The notes beneath the pieces are model-generated. The model was not told the origin of the DNA. It ran no database searches and worked only from the letters and a program-made list of their open reading frames with translations. From Sphaerospermopsis torques-reginae ITEP-024 (GTDB taxonomy: Bacteria > Cyanobacteriota > Cyanobacteriia > Cyanobacteriales > Nostocaceae): a DNA stretch of 64,000 nucleotides. This document shows, piece by piece, positions 37,426-46,703 of the stretch (its first letter is position 1; every line of letters begins with the position of its first letter). The position numbers and the translations under genes were made by a program. The stretch spans positions 2,852,001-2,916,000 of the forward strand of contig NZ_CP080598.1 in the NCBI RefSeq assembly GCF_019598945.1. The letters run 5' to 3'.

Positions 37426-38568
37426 TCAATTATCAATTGTCAATTGTTTTAGTTCTCTACGGGCTAATTTAACGTAGGTTTTGACGGTGGAGTAGGGTAT
37501 TTCTAAATCTTGGGATATTATTTTTAATGATTCTCCCATTTCTCGTCTTGCTAATATTGTCGCCCAAGTTGTGGCTATTTTTTCGGTGCGATCGCCTCCT
37601 GTGCGTTTGCGTGTTGCGGTGAATATTGCTGTTAGTTCTTCTATGCGTTCTGGTAGCAGGTTGTTGATAATTTCTGCTGATGTGTTGGTTTCTGGTTCTA
37701 CCCATTCTAACAGGGTTTGTCCGAGTCCAAAGGTGGTTTTATGTCCTGTGCCACAGTAGGGAGCAAGTTGAATTAAGGCATAAAATAATTGGGTAAATTC
37801 TATGTTGGTTAATGCTGTTTTACTTAACCCCAGAGATATCGCTCCTGTAAAACCTGTGACTGAACCTCGTTTACCTGCTGCAACTTTTACTGTTTCTAAG
37901 CGGTATTTGTGAATGATGACGTTTTCATCTATCCATTCTAAAAAGGGATCTTGTTCTATGGACATTCCTGAAAAGTCGTTCCAGCGTCTCAGGTAACTAT
38001 GAAAAAGATTAACAGGAACGGGAAGGGGGAAATGATGTCCTTTGCGGCGAAAACTGGTAGGAGAAATAAAACTCAGATTAATATTTGTGTGTTTTCCTAG
38101 AGATGATTGCAGTATTTGGTGATAGGTTGTTGGTGGATGGAGAATACTAACTTTTTTTATTTGTAAGCCAGCATCTCTTAAATTTAGGGTTGGTGGAAGT
38201 TGGGTTAACCACTGACTTAAAAACTGAACTACTGGTTGGGAAAATGTGTGAAGATGCCAGCGATAGGTTTGGTTTGCTTGCAGTTGTAGTTGTTTACCTG
38301 CGGGAAGTAGTTGACCTTCTAAAGCGGAAATGTTGAAGGGTTTTTCTGACTCTCCATCATGAAGATATGCGGACAGGGTAGGGTTAATTTGTCTTACTTG
38401 ATCGAGAAACCAGGCATGAAGTCCAATGGTGTATTGTGAGTATAGGTATGTGGAATTGGTTGCTTCTAGGTCAAAGACTAGGCCAACTAATTCGCTATCA
38501 TCTGCCCATACTAGAGGGGTATTTTTAGCTGGGGTTTTGCGTTTGTTGGATGTAGCTGTTCTGGGCAT
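37426..38568 (-). CDS. cas6: Cas6 endoribonuclease with C-terminal helix-turn-helix
   Basis: 380 residues. Residues about 1-300 have the Cas6 RAMP layout: INLSFISPTSFRRKGHHFPLPVPVNLFHSYLRRWNDF in the middle, a VTGFTGAISLGL turn, and the glycine-rich loop YCGTGHKTTFGLGQ. Residues about 315-378 form an additional domain whose SLKIISQDLEIPYSTVKTYV looks like a sigma/LuxR-type helix-turn-helix. Cas6 cuts CRISPR repeats to make crRNAs. It is divergent from the array, so one intergenic region probably controls both. The extra DNA-binding-like domain could couple processing to regulation (inference). Confidence 0.87.
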   Translation of the reverse strand: MPRTATSNKRKTPAKNTPLVWADDSELVGLVFDLEATNSTYLYSQYTIGLHAWFLDQVRQINPTLSAYLHDGESEKPFNISALEGQLLPAGKQLQLQANQTYRWHLHTFSQPVVQFLSQWLTQLPPTLNLRDAGLQIKKVSILHPPTTYHQILQSSLGKHTNINLSFISPTSFRRKGHHFPLPVPVNLFHSYLRRWNDFSGMSIEQDPFLEWIDENVIIHKYRLETVKVAAGKRGSVTGFTGAISLGLSKTALTNIEFTQLFYALIQLAPYCGTGHKTTFGLGQTLLEWVEPETNTSAEIINNLLPERIEELTAIFTATRKRTGGDRTEKIATTWATILARREMGESLKIISQDLEIPYSTVKTYVKLARRELKQLTIDN

Positions 38569-38880
38569 GATTTTGAGGCTACATGATGTGATTTTCTGTA
38601 TTTTACTATTTTTAGTCCCCTGGTGGGGATGGGGTGAGGAGTGGGGAGTCGGGAGTTGGGAGTCGAGACTTACGGAAAATATCTCTTTTTAGTTTTGTTT
38701 AGTTTTGTAAAGTTGAGAACTTGAGAAAATATCGCATTTTAACTACTAACATCCTTACTATTTCATCATTTGAGCGATTGTAACGGAATGTTAAGAAGTT
38801 TGATGAGTTTGGCGCAAGCAGCTACAGAGCTTTACATTCAGCAATATTCTGTAATCTTGAGAAAATGTTGGTTTTTTGTC

Positions 38881-38909
38881 TTGACATCTTGGAGTTTTTC
38901 GGTTAGATT
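38881..38909 (+). promoter_or_regulatory. putative CRISPR leader promoter
   Basis: TTGACA (38881-38886), a 17-bp spacer, then TAGATT (38904-38909), about 135 bp before the first repeat and on the same strand as the array. The 38569-39043 leader has no gene; an inverted TTTTCGGTTAG-like piece and AT-rich stretches are seen. Confidence 0.5.
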
Positions 38910-39043
38910 ATTTTTATTGGCTGGAAACGGCAATCAGCACCTTGAAAATTAAATACTTGTTTGAAATGTCACAGTCTAGTTTCCGTAGCTCGGCGCAAAT
39001 GCACTCTGAAAGCTATTTGTGGCAAGTGTTTCGTAGGTATAGG

Positions 39044-39711
39044 GTTTTTCATAACCAATTCCCCGCAAGGGGATGGAAACCCAGAAGTGCTGGAGTAGTA
39101 GAAGGTCATAGCATTCTCATTGAAAATCGTTTTTCATAACCAATTCCCCGCAAGGGGATGGAAACCCCAGTATCTTTGACCTTCTGCTGGGTCAAAGAAT
39201 ACTATTGTTTTTCATAACCAATTCCCCGCAAGGGGATGGAAACGAGGTGGCATTGTTGACCACCGTTGTGCCTTCCACGGCGGAAGGTTTTTCATAACCA
39301 ATTCCCCGCAAGGGGATGGAAACCAATATGGGTAATGTTTTGATGGTTTCTTAGCTTTAGGCTTAATGTTTTTCATAACCAATTCCCCGCAAGGGGATGG
39401 AAACAATTAATCGGGCTTCAAAAATAAGGTAAATATGGATGTAGTTTTTCATAACCAATTCCCCGCAAGGGGATGGAAACAAGTCGGCGATCGCCTAATT
39501 AACCTGTTACATCAAAAGCGTTTTTCATAACCAATTCCCCGCAAGGGGATGGAAACATTTTAGTTTGGATACATAAGTCACTGTTTCCAGTTTTTCATAA
39601 CCAATTCCCCGCAAGGGGATGGAAACGTCTTGAGGCTCGAATGTTCCATCGGCACATTTGATGTTGATGAACCAGTTTTTCATAACCAATTCCCCGCAAG
39701 GGGATTGAAAC
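39044..39711 (+). CRISPR. CRISPR array, 9 repeats and 8 spacers
   Basis: 37-bp repeats start at 39044, 39129, 39207, 39287, 39368, 39444, 39520, 39590 and 39675. They begin GTTTTTCATAACC, contain the palindromic CCCCGCAAGGGG stem, and end ATGGAAAC. Spacers are 48, 41, 43, 44, 39, 39, 33 and 48 bp, none alike. The last repeat differs (ATTGAAAC), marking it as the distal end, so the leader is at the low-coordinate side and transcription is plus. The 8-nt tag and long, variable spacers fit type III. Eight copies are identical. Confidence 0.98.
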
Positions 39712-40417
39712 GTTTAAATGAATCAAATTGAAACAGATATTGCAAAGATAATTAACGCCCAAAGATTAAGATTTTCGTAGGTTGGGTTGAACAAAGTGAA
39801 ACCCAACAAACCCTTATCAATGTTGGGTTTCGTTCCTCAACCCAACCTACGCGATTTTATTTTTTTGTGCTTAACCGACAAGTATTGAAACAGATATTGC
39901 AACAATAATTAAAACCCAAAGATTAAGTTTTTCAGAACTTTTTTAAAGTTAAGGCTGCATAGCTATAAAGTAATAGAAGTAAATTAATTTAACCAGTAAT
40001 TTACAAGATAAAAATCGAGTAAGTAGGGGATGCTGAATAAATGTAAAACCTGGATAAATCAAGGGATTGAGGATGATGAAAATTAAAATTGTGCCAGGCT
40101 TTAGGCACTGTGAACCTAAGAAAGCTTGCACTTTGTTAGTGTTTGCACAATTTCCAAATCAAAAAAACTCCTTGAACTCCTTGAACTCCTGACTCCTTGA
40201 ACTCCTACCCCTCACAGATAACTTTTTCAGCAAACCCTAAGTACAACTTTTATCCAGTAATTTAACTGGTAATTTTTTTGCATATTTAATTGATTGCAAT
40301 TAGTAATAATTTATCCAGAAATTTTTCTCCCTTTTAAATTTTCTAGAAGAAGCAACATAGTTAAAAGTGGGATATTTTCCATTGTTGACTTTTCTGGTAA
40401 GAGTTAGGAGTTAGATT
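39712..40417. other. region between array and bchE with repeat debris
   Basis: 39773-39893 is a 136-bp-element relative whose right end is intact (complement of CAATACTTGTCGG) and whose left end is replaced; an about 50-bp stretch (AAACAGATATTGCAA...) is duplicated on both sides of it. 40026-40240 is bounded by TAGGGGATGCTGAATAAA and the complement of TAGGGTTTGCTGAAAAAG, another inverted-end repeat. No gene is supported. Confidence 0.65.
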
Positions 40418-42082
40418 ATGCGAATTCTGATGATTCAACCCAATTATCATTCTGGTGGTGCGGAAATTGCGGGAAATTGGCCACCTAGTTGGGTTCCCTA
40501 TGTGGGTGGGGCGTTGAAAACTGCTGGCTTTACCGACATTCGTTTTGTTGATGCTATGACTGATTATATTGCTGATGATGCTTTAGCAGAAATCATCAAA
40601 AAGCATCAGCCAGATATTGTTTTGGCCACAGCAATTACACCGATGATTTATCAATCGGAAAAAACCCTACAAATAGTTAAACAAGTTTGCCCCCAAGCCA
40701 AGACAATTATGGGTGGGATTCATCCTACCTATATGTACAGTGAAGTTCTCAATGAAGCCCCTTGGGTAGATTATATTATTAGGGGAGAAGGGGAAGAAAT
40801 TACTGTTAATTTAATCAGTGCGATCGCTCGCGGAAAAGATGAAGCAGAACGTCGTAATATCTTAGGTATTGCCTTCTTAGAAAATGGGCAAGTTGTCGCT
40901 ACACCAGCCCATCCGCCGATTGCTGATTTAGATACTCTCACCCCAGATTGGGATTTATTAGATTGGAGTAAATATATCTATACTCCGCTAAATGTGCGGG
41001 TAGCTGTTCCTAATTATGCTAGAGGTTGTCCTTTTACTTGTCGGTTTTGTTCCCAGTGGGCATTTTGGCGCAAATATCGTTCTAGCAGTCCGAAACAATT
41101 TGTTGATCAAATTGAAATTTTGGTCAAAAAACATCAGGTGGGATTTTTCATTTTAGCAGATGAAGAACCAACAATTAATAAACCCAAATTTATCGCTTTG
41201 TGTAACGAGTTGATAGAAAGAAATTTGGGTGTACATTGGGGAATAAATACCAGAGTTACAGATATATTGCGGGATGAACATGATTTACCATTGTACCGCA
41301 AAGCTGGGTTAGTTCATGTTTCCTTGGGAACAGAAGCAGCAGCACAATTAAAATTGAATTTGTTCCGTAAAGAAACCACAATTGAACAAAATAAACGGGC
41401 AATTCAATTGTTAAAACAAAATGGTATGCTTGCGGAAGCTCAATTTATTATGGGTTTGGAAAATGAAACCCCAGAAACAATTGAGGAAACCTATAAAATG
41501 GCTTTGGATTGGAAAGCGGACATGGTAAACTGGAATATGTTTACTCCTTGGCCATTTTCAGAGTTATTTCAAGATTTGGGCGATCGCGTAGAAGTGAGAG
41601 ATTATTCTCAATATAACTTTGTGACTCCGATTATGAAACCCGACGCAATGGAAAGGGAAGATGTATTAAAAGGAGTGCTGCGAAATTATGCCCGGTTTTA
41701 CCTCCGCAAAAGTTTTGAGTATTGGTTTGAGAAGGATGCTTTTAAACGTAAGTATCTTTTAGGTTGTTTGAAGGCTTTTGTGACAACCACCCTCAACAAG
41801 AGATTTTACAATTTAACACGGGTGAAATACAAAGGTTTAAACACAGAAATTGAGTTAGGTTTTGACGAGTCGAAGATTCTCACCCGTGAACAAATTGCAC
41901 AACGTAAACAAGAACATCCAGAGTTAATGGCGGATGTGAATTTTACGGGTAATATTTCTGCTTGTGGCGCTCCTAATGATCTGCCAGAGTTTGTAGAGTC
42001 TGAGGTGAAATTTTCCAGTAATATTTCTGCTTGTGGCGCTCCTAATGATCTGCCGGAGTTTGTAGAGTCTGAGCAGGTTTAA
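40418..42082 (+). CDS. bchE: anaerobic Mg-protoporphyrin IX monomethyl ester cyclase, BchE
   Basis: 554 residues. The N-terminal B12-binding-like domain (1-150) begins MRILMIQPNYHSGGAEIAGNWPP. The radical SAM cluster motif is GCPFTCRFC (about 203-211), followed by FFILADEEPTI and WGINTRVTDILRDE. These are characteristic of BchE, the oxygen-independent enzyme that closes ring E of chlorophyll; in cyanobacteria it serves under low oxygen as an alternative to AcsF. The C-terminus carries a 69-bp tandem duplication in which NISACGAPNDLPEFVESE appears twice. AGGAG lies upstream of the ATG. It lies between the CRISPR array and the csm operon but is not a CRISPR gene. Confidence 0.87.
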   Translation: MRILMIQPNYHSGGAEIAGNWPPSWVPYVGGALKTAGFTDIRFVDAMTDYIADDALAEIIKKHQPDIVLATAITPMIYQSEKTLQIVKQVCPQAKTIMGGIHPTYMYSEVLNEAPWVDYIIRGEGEEITVNLISAIARGKDEAERRNILGIAFLENGQVVATPAHPPIADLDTLTPDWDLLDWSKYIYTPLNVRVAVPNYARGCPFTCRFCSQWAFWRKYRSSSPKQFVDQIEILVKKHQVGFFILADEEPTINKPKFIALCNELIERNLGVHWGINTRVTDILRDEHDLPLYRKAGLVHVSLGTEAAAQLKLNLFRKETTIEQNKRAIQLLKQNGMLAEAQFIMGLENETPETIEETYKMALDWKADMVNWNMFTPWPFSELFQDLGDRVEVRDYSQYNFVTPIMKPDAMEREDVLKGVLRNYARFYLRKSFEYWFEKDAFKRKYLLGCLKAFVTTTLNKRFYNLTRVKYKGLNTEIELGFDESKILTREQIAQRKQEHPELMADVNFTGNISACGAPNDLPEFVESEVKFSSNISACGAPNDLPEFVESEQV

Positions 42083-42260
42083 GGGAGTATTGAAATTTGG
42101 TGTTAACGTGAGTTTGTCAACCTCTTCCTTACCCGCCCAGAAATGAATTTCCGGGCTAATAGCTAAAGTTTACTAAAGTAAACTAAAGATGTTTGAGTAT
42201 TTTTAGTCATCTTTAGATGACTTTAGCTATGAGACTGGGAATTCATTCCCAGTCGGGATA

Positions 42261-42300
42261 CAATACTTTTCGGTTAAGCTCAAAACACCGAAAAGTATTG
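42261..42300. terminator. 40-bp palindrome, likely bidirectional terminator
   Basis: CAATACTTTTCGGT and its exact complement surround a 12-nt loop, between the convergent bchE and csx1 genes. The arms equal the outer ends of the 136-bp element family, so this looks like an internally deleted copy now placed as a hairpin between gene ends. A second short hairpin array with TCTTTAGATGA lies just upstream (42170-42225). Confidence 0.6.
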
Positions 42301-42309
42301 TACGTTTAC

Positions 42310-43530
42310 CTATTCTGCTTCGTCTTTTAAATCCCAAACCTGTGCAATATTCCTAAGTTCTTCAACTATTTGTTTGATTTTATCAATAATATCTTCCGCA
42401 TTTTTAGGATCTTTACGGAAGCCTGCGTGTAATACATCATTACGCAAATTTGTTAAATTTAGTTCTCCACTCCATAATTTATTTACAAGCTTCTTTTTAG
42501 TTTTAGGAATGTTATTCCACTCATCAAAATATGGTGATTGATGAATTATATTATTATTTTCATCCTTAATTTTTCCTCCTTTCTTTAGTAAAAATTCCAT
42601 CTCATCCCTATTTTTTATATCTAAAGGATCTAATTTAAAATAATAGCATAACAATGAAGGTATCCATTCTCTTGCTATAGATAAAGCTTGGACTATTTGA
42701 CCTTTTTGTACATACCATTCTACCATTTCTAATTGTCTTAATAGACAAGATTGAGGACTAATAGTATAATCAGTTGGGTTGACTAAGCCAAATTTGCCAT
42801 AATCTTTTTCTACTCGACTTAATAAAGTAAGAAATGGTAATTCAGATTGGGATACTGTTGGTGCAGTTTTAGCTATAAGTTCAGGTAATAGTGCGGATTT
42901 TTCTAATACATCCATTGGACGCAAAAGCTGTAACCCTTGAGAAATTCCATTTACACCTGATGCTAGTTCTTGTGATGCAGTATTACCATTAAGCAATAAA
43001 TTAGCTAAAGATTGACCATTTCCTGTTTTGATAAATTGGTCTGTTGCTGTTAACCAATCAAGCATAGAAATAAACTCTGATAAATCAATAACTGGAGCTA
43101 TACCATTATTAGAAAATCCTAATTCCCATGCTCCATAATAAATACCAGAGATTTTCACATTTTTGGCTGCTTTAAGATATGCCGCAAATAAAAATACCAA
43201 AAATGGTAAAGAACGTAAACCATGAGTAATATCAAATATTACATCATCATTGTTATTTACTTTTTCAGTAATTTTTTTAAATGTTTCCCACATTTGCTCA
43301 GTATTTTCGCCGTTGGGTATATCCACAGCTTCTATTCGTTTATCTTGGAGATTTTCTAAAATTGGAAAATTCTTTTTTCTAGCTTCAGATGTAACACAAA
43401 CTAACATAGAATCATATTCACAAAATTTATGCAATGCTTCTGCAAATACTTCTCCATCATAATTTACACCTTCAAAACTATATGTAGTTTTCTTTGCTTG
43501 AATACCCAAAAAAGTAATAATTCTTCTCAT
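42310..43530 (-). CDS. csx1: Csx1-type (TIGR02221, DxTHG) CARF-HEPN ribonuclease
   Basis: 406 residues. The N-terminal CARF-like domain has VIFDITHGLRSLPF (DxTHG, Asp100), defining the Csx2/DxTHG subgroup. The C-terminal HEPN domain has the catalytic RX4H as RNDVLH (Arg363, His368). Such proteins degrade RNA when cyclic oligoadenylate made by Cas10 binds the CARF dimer. It is the last gene of the minus-strand csm operon; a GGAG ribosome site precedes the ATG. The local Cas10 seems unable to make the signal (see cas10). Confidence 0.88.
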   Translation of the reverse strand: MRRIITFLGIQAKKTTYSFEGVNYDGEVFAEALHKFCEYDSMLVCVTSEARKKNFPILENLQDKRIEAVDIPNGENTEQMWETFKKITEKVNNNDDVIFDITHGLRSLPFLVFLFAAYLKAAKNVKISGIYYGAWELGFSNNGIAPVIDLSEFISMLDWLTATDQFIKTGNGQSLANLLLNGNTASQELASGVNGISQGLQLLRPMDVLEKSALLPELIAKTAPTVSQSELPFLTLLSRVEKDYGKFGLVNPTDYTISPQSCLLRQLEMVEWYVQKGQIVQALSIAREWIPSLLCYYFKLDPLDIKNRDEMEFLLKKGGKIKDENNNIIHQSPYFDEWNNIPKTKKKLVNKLWSGELNLTNLRNDVLHAGFRKDPKNAEDIIDKIKQIVEELRNIAQVWDLKDEAE

Positions 43531-43548
43531 GATGATCTCCTGATTTTA

Positions 43549-44316
43549 CTAATTAGACTCTTTAACTATCGTCCGTCCCATTCCCAACCGTGTCTTAATT
43601 CCCGTACCAGCAAACCGCGCATATTGAACTAATAAATTAGCCACATTTGCTAATAAAGGATCAGCACGTTGGAAAACCTGTAACCTCACATCACCCACAA
43701 ACCCATTTACAAAACCTTTACTGATTTGAAAACTTTGTGTTTTAATTCTGTGATGTTTAAGTAAAATTGCATTATTAAGATAAGCAATCAATTCATCACC
43801 TCCTAAATAAACAGGTGCAAAATTATTCCATCTTTCTAACCAACTAGAAAACATTAATGTCGGCACAGGTAAGCACAATTTTGAATTACCTTGAGCAAAA
43901 GCTGTAGGTGTGATAAATTGTAAGTGATAACTTCTAATTGGTTCGGGTTCATTTCCCACTAATTTTGTATATAATTCCTCATAGCTAGTGATTTCATCTT
44001 CTCGATTAATAATGTTAAACTTTGCTCCTAAAAATTCTAATGAATCGCCAAAATCCAGATGAGAAATTGCCTTAGCAGATGTTTCATTTAATCCAGATAG
44101 GGATAATTGATAAAATTCTTCTGGATGGAAGGTGATAAAATCTCTGGATGTTAAATAATATCCTGTTATTCCTGAGTAGGAAACTGAAGGTATGATTTCC
44201 GATCCTATTTCTAGATTCAGTTTTTGATGTATTTGTTTAATCAGTTCTAACCCATAAGGACGGGGTAAAATTGTGGATGTGGGTACGGTTAAGGTAAATG
44301 TAGAATTGATTAGCAT
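43549..44316 (-). CDS. cas6: second Cas6 endoribonuclease
   Basis: 255 residues, RAMP superfamily. IRSYHLQFITPTAFAQGNSKLCLPVPTLMFSSWLERWN and the C-terminal glycine-rich FAGTGIKTRLGMGRT match Cas6. It lacks the helix-turn-helix of the other Cas6 at 37426-38568 and is shorter. Its place inside the csm operon suggests it processes the type III crRNAs. The catalytic histidine cannot be assigned with certainty. Confidence 0.85.
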   Translation of the reverse strand: MLINSTFTLTVPTSTILPRPYGLELIKQIHQKLNLEIGSEIIPSVSYSGITGYYLTSRDFITFHPEEFYQLSLSGLNETSAKAISHLDFGDSLEFLGAKFNIINREDEITSYEELYTKLVGNEPEPIRSYHLQFITPTAFAQGNSKLCLPVPTLMFSSWLERWNNFAPVYLGGDELIAYLNNAILLKHHRIKTQSFQISKGFVNGFVGDVRLQVFQRADPLLANVANLLVQYARFAGTGIKTRLGMGRTIVKESN

Positions 44317-44345
44317 TGTGATTATAAAGTATTATTCTATGATTT

Positions 44346-45629
44346 TTATGATAAACTCTTAAACTTCACCCACCCTGGTACAAATTTAATCTCTCCATCA
44401 GAACTTATAATAGTTCTCCGAGATTTTGGTGCTTCAAAACCAGGTGCTTTTAACCCACAAATATCTCTTAATTTTTCTCTCAACTCATCATCAAAACATA
44501 ACCCTACTGTTGTTCCTGTCATCCCACTACCCCAACCTAACCGCATTCCATAAGGACATTTTTCTGGTTCGTAAAAATCACCAATATTACTAAAATCTAA
44601 GTTTTTACCAGATGCTTTGGGGTTATTTTCTATTGTATTCCAGTAATCATGTTCATAATCCCATTGTTCTTGTGCAAATTCTTGACATATTTCTAATAAT
44701 TCATCAATGTTATTAAATGGTAGTTTCATTCCTTGTTTATGTTTAAACCAAGTCAACATTTGTTGATCTAATGTAATAGTAAATTCGGTTTTCACATTCC
44801 GCACCATTTCCACATAAAGAGAAGCTTTATATTTCGCTCGATAGTCATCAAATCTACTAGAAACTATCACTTCTACCACTACTGGAACATTCTTGGGAAT
44901 TGGTTGACCTGTTTTTCCAGGAACTTCGGTTTTAATTAATGATTCGGAATCACTAACTTTTAAACAACGTAAAATATCTGTATTTTGACTCTTACCACTA
45001 AATGTTTTACCTTGATAAATTAAGGAAAAATCAGAAAATAAACTATCTATAAATTGATCATCAGCAAATGTTTGACTACGTTTACTGCTTAATTCTCCTA
45101 ATCTTGCTTTAAGTTGTTTTTCAATTTCACTTACTCTGCTATTTTTGGGAACTTGATATTTATCTGGATGTTTTAATAAATGATAAAATATGGCTGTTTT
45201 TATTGATCCTTTGATAGATGAACCAGGAATAAATAAATACCCCATACCATTACGAATCATGGGACGTAAATCTGTAACTCTTTCCGCTAATTTGTGACTA
45301 ATTGCACTTTCAGGAAAGATAGGATTTTCATTGCTGTCTGTTGCTGTCCACCATTTATTACCAAATGCTTGTTCTAACAGTTTGGTAATATTTTCATTAT
45401 TTTCAATTGCTTGAATATAATCATTTAAAAATCTTCCTCCTTTTTTTAATAAACCTTTAGCTAATGCTTCTTGGTTAGGAAGATAAACTTTCTTTGCTGT
45501 CTGTACATATTCAAAGGGATTTAATCTAGATACAGATGAACCAATATGTAAAATAGGACTGGTTAACTGTATTTTTCTGGTTTCATACAAGTCCGGTTTT
45601 TTTAATGCTAATTCATCCACAATTGTCAT
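44346..45629 (-). CDS. csm5: type III-A RAMP protein Csm5
   Basis: 427 residues. The RAMP motif GYLFIPGSSIKGSIKTAIFYHLL and the C-terminal glycine-rich LGWGSGMTGTTVG loop are typical of Csm5, which caps the Csm complex at the crRNA 3' side. The frame overlaps the csm4 3' end by 17 bp, implying translational coupling. No interruption is seen. Confidence 0.9.
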   Translation of the reverse strand: MTIVDELALKKPDLYETRKIQLTSPILHIGSSVSRLNPFEYVQTAKKVYLPNQEALAKGLLKKGGRFLNDYIQAIENNENITKLLEQAFGNKWWTATDSNENPIFPESAISHKLAERVTDLRPMIRNGMGYLFIPGSSIKGSIKTAIFYHLLKHPDKYQVPKNSRVSEIEKQLKARLGELSSKRSQTFADDQFIDSLFSDFSLIYQGKTFSGKSQNTDILRCLKVSDSESLIKTEVPGKTGQPIPKNVPVVVEVIVSSRFDDYRAKYKASLYVEMVRNVKTEFTITLDQQMLTWFKHKQGMKLPFNNIDELLEICQEFAQEQWDYEHDYWNTIENNPKASGKNLDFSNIGDFYEPEKCPYGMRLGWGSGMTGTTVGLCFDDELREKLRDICGLKAPGFEAPKSRRTIISSDGEIKFVPGWVKFKSLS

Positions 45630-46701
45630 TATCTTTTTCCTCTTTTGTATTAATTGGTAGAGTTAAACTAATTCCACTACGATAAATTTGATGTTTTTTA
45701 AATTCTGTTGGTGTCACATTTACCAGTTTTCCAGTACGTGAGGAATTAAATACAGAACCTTCAGTAAACATTCTTACCATTTGACGACGAATTTGGCTTT
45801 CTACTATCCATCCTCCTCTTTCTTGTATTTCATAACTGGAATTTTCCAGAAAGTTTGGTTGTAGGTTAGAATCCCAAAATAAGCTAATTAAAGTGTGAAA
45901 TTTACCACCTTTAAAACTAACAACTTTTTGCCAAATTTCTGGTAAGTCTAACCATTTAGCTGTGAATCTTCCCGCACCGCTAGAACGTTCTCCTCCTATT
46001 CCTTCTTCTCCTAAAAGATGTAAAGCTGCTTGGAGTTTATTGGCTAATTTTTCACATTGTGGAGAAAGTTCTAAGAGAAAATATAAACCTGCGGTATCAC
46101 TAGCAAATTGCACAAAACCTGTATGATAAAGGTTGGTTGCTGTGGTAACTCTATCTATGGCTATTTTTGGGAGTTGATGAGTTTTACAAGCTTTTTTGTA
46201 ATTAAATGTTTCCGCTGCTGCTAGTTTTCCTTCTGGTTTATCTTCACGGTGATTTTCTAATTCTTTTTTATCTTCCTCTGTAAAACCTTTTCCTTGATAC
46301 CATCTTTGCCAAATTTCTAAAGGTAAATAATTTAGCTTTTTATAGGTTTTAAAAAAGGCTAAATCATCATCTGGATAGTTGATAGGAAACTTTAGAGGAC
46401 GGGGAAGATAGTAAATAGTATTTTGAGTATTTTTACTTTTATCTTTCCCCACTTCTCGATAGATAAAGGTTGAACTAATGCGGAATGGTGGAATTAGTTC
46501 AGGATTTTTTGCAGTGGGAAATAGTTGCAATAATTCCTCTACTGCATCTTTCCCAAACATCCGCGCATAGTTGCTAACCCAAGCACTAAATAAACTATCA
46601 GAACGGATGCGATCGCTCGTTTCTTCCATTCCTATTCCTAGTTCCCCAAAATGCGCGGGATTGTTAACAAAATTGAGTTTAACTAATTTCCAAACACTCA
46701 T
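45613..46701 (-). CDS. csm4: type III-A RAMP protein Csm4
   Basis: 362 residues. It begins MSVWKLVKLNF, has an early HFGELG segment and RIRSDSLFSAW, and a glycine-rich GEEGIGGERSSGAGRF loop, as expected for Csm4, the subunit that holds the crRNA 5' tag and binds Cas10. The stop codon lies within csm5. It starts 2 bp after the csm3 stop region, in a tight operon. Confidence 0.9.
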   Translation of the reverse strand: MSVWKLVKLNFVNNPAHFGELGIGMEETSDRIRSDSLFSAWVSNYARMFGKDAVEELLQLFPTAKNPELIPPFRISSTFIYREVGKDKSKNTQNTIYYLPRPLKFPINYPDDDLAFFKTYKKLNYLPLEIWQRWYQGKGFTEEDKKELENHREDKPEGKLAAAETFNYKKACKTHQLPKIAIDRVTTATNLYHTGFVQFASDTAGLYFLLELSPQCEKLANKLQAALHLLGEEGIGGERSSGAGRFTAKWLDLPEIWQKVVSFKGGKFHTLISLFWDSNLQPNFLENSSYEIQERGGWIVESQIRRQMVRMFTEGSVFNSSRTGKLVNVTPTEFKKHQIYRSGISLTLPINTKEEKDNDNCG

Positions 46702-46703
46702 GA

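Noticed and set aside
39212-39406. Minus-strand frame with a repeated FPSPCGELVMKN peptide
   Set aside because: It is the translation of CRISPR repeats, not a protein.
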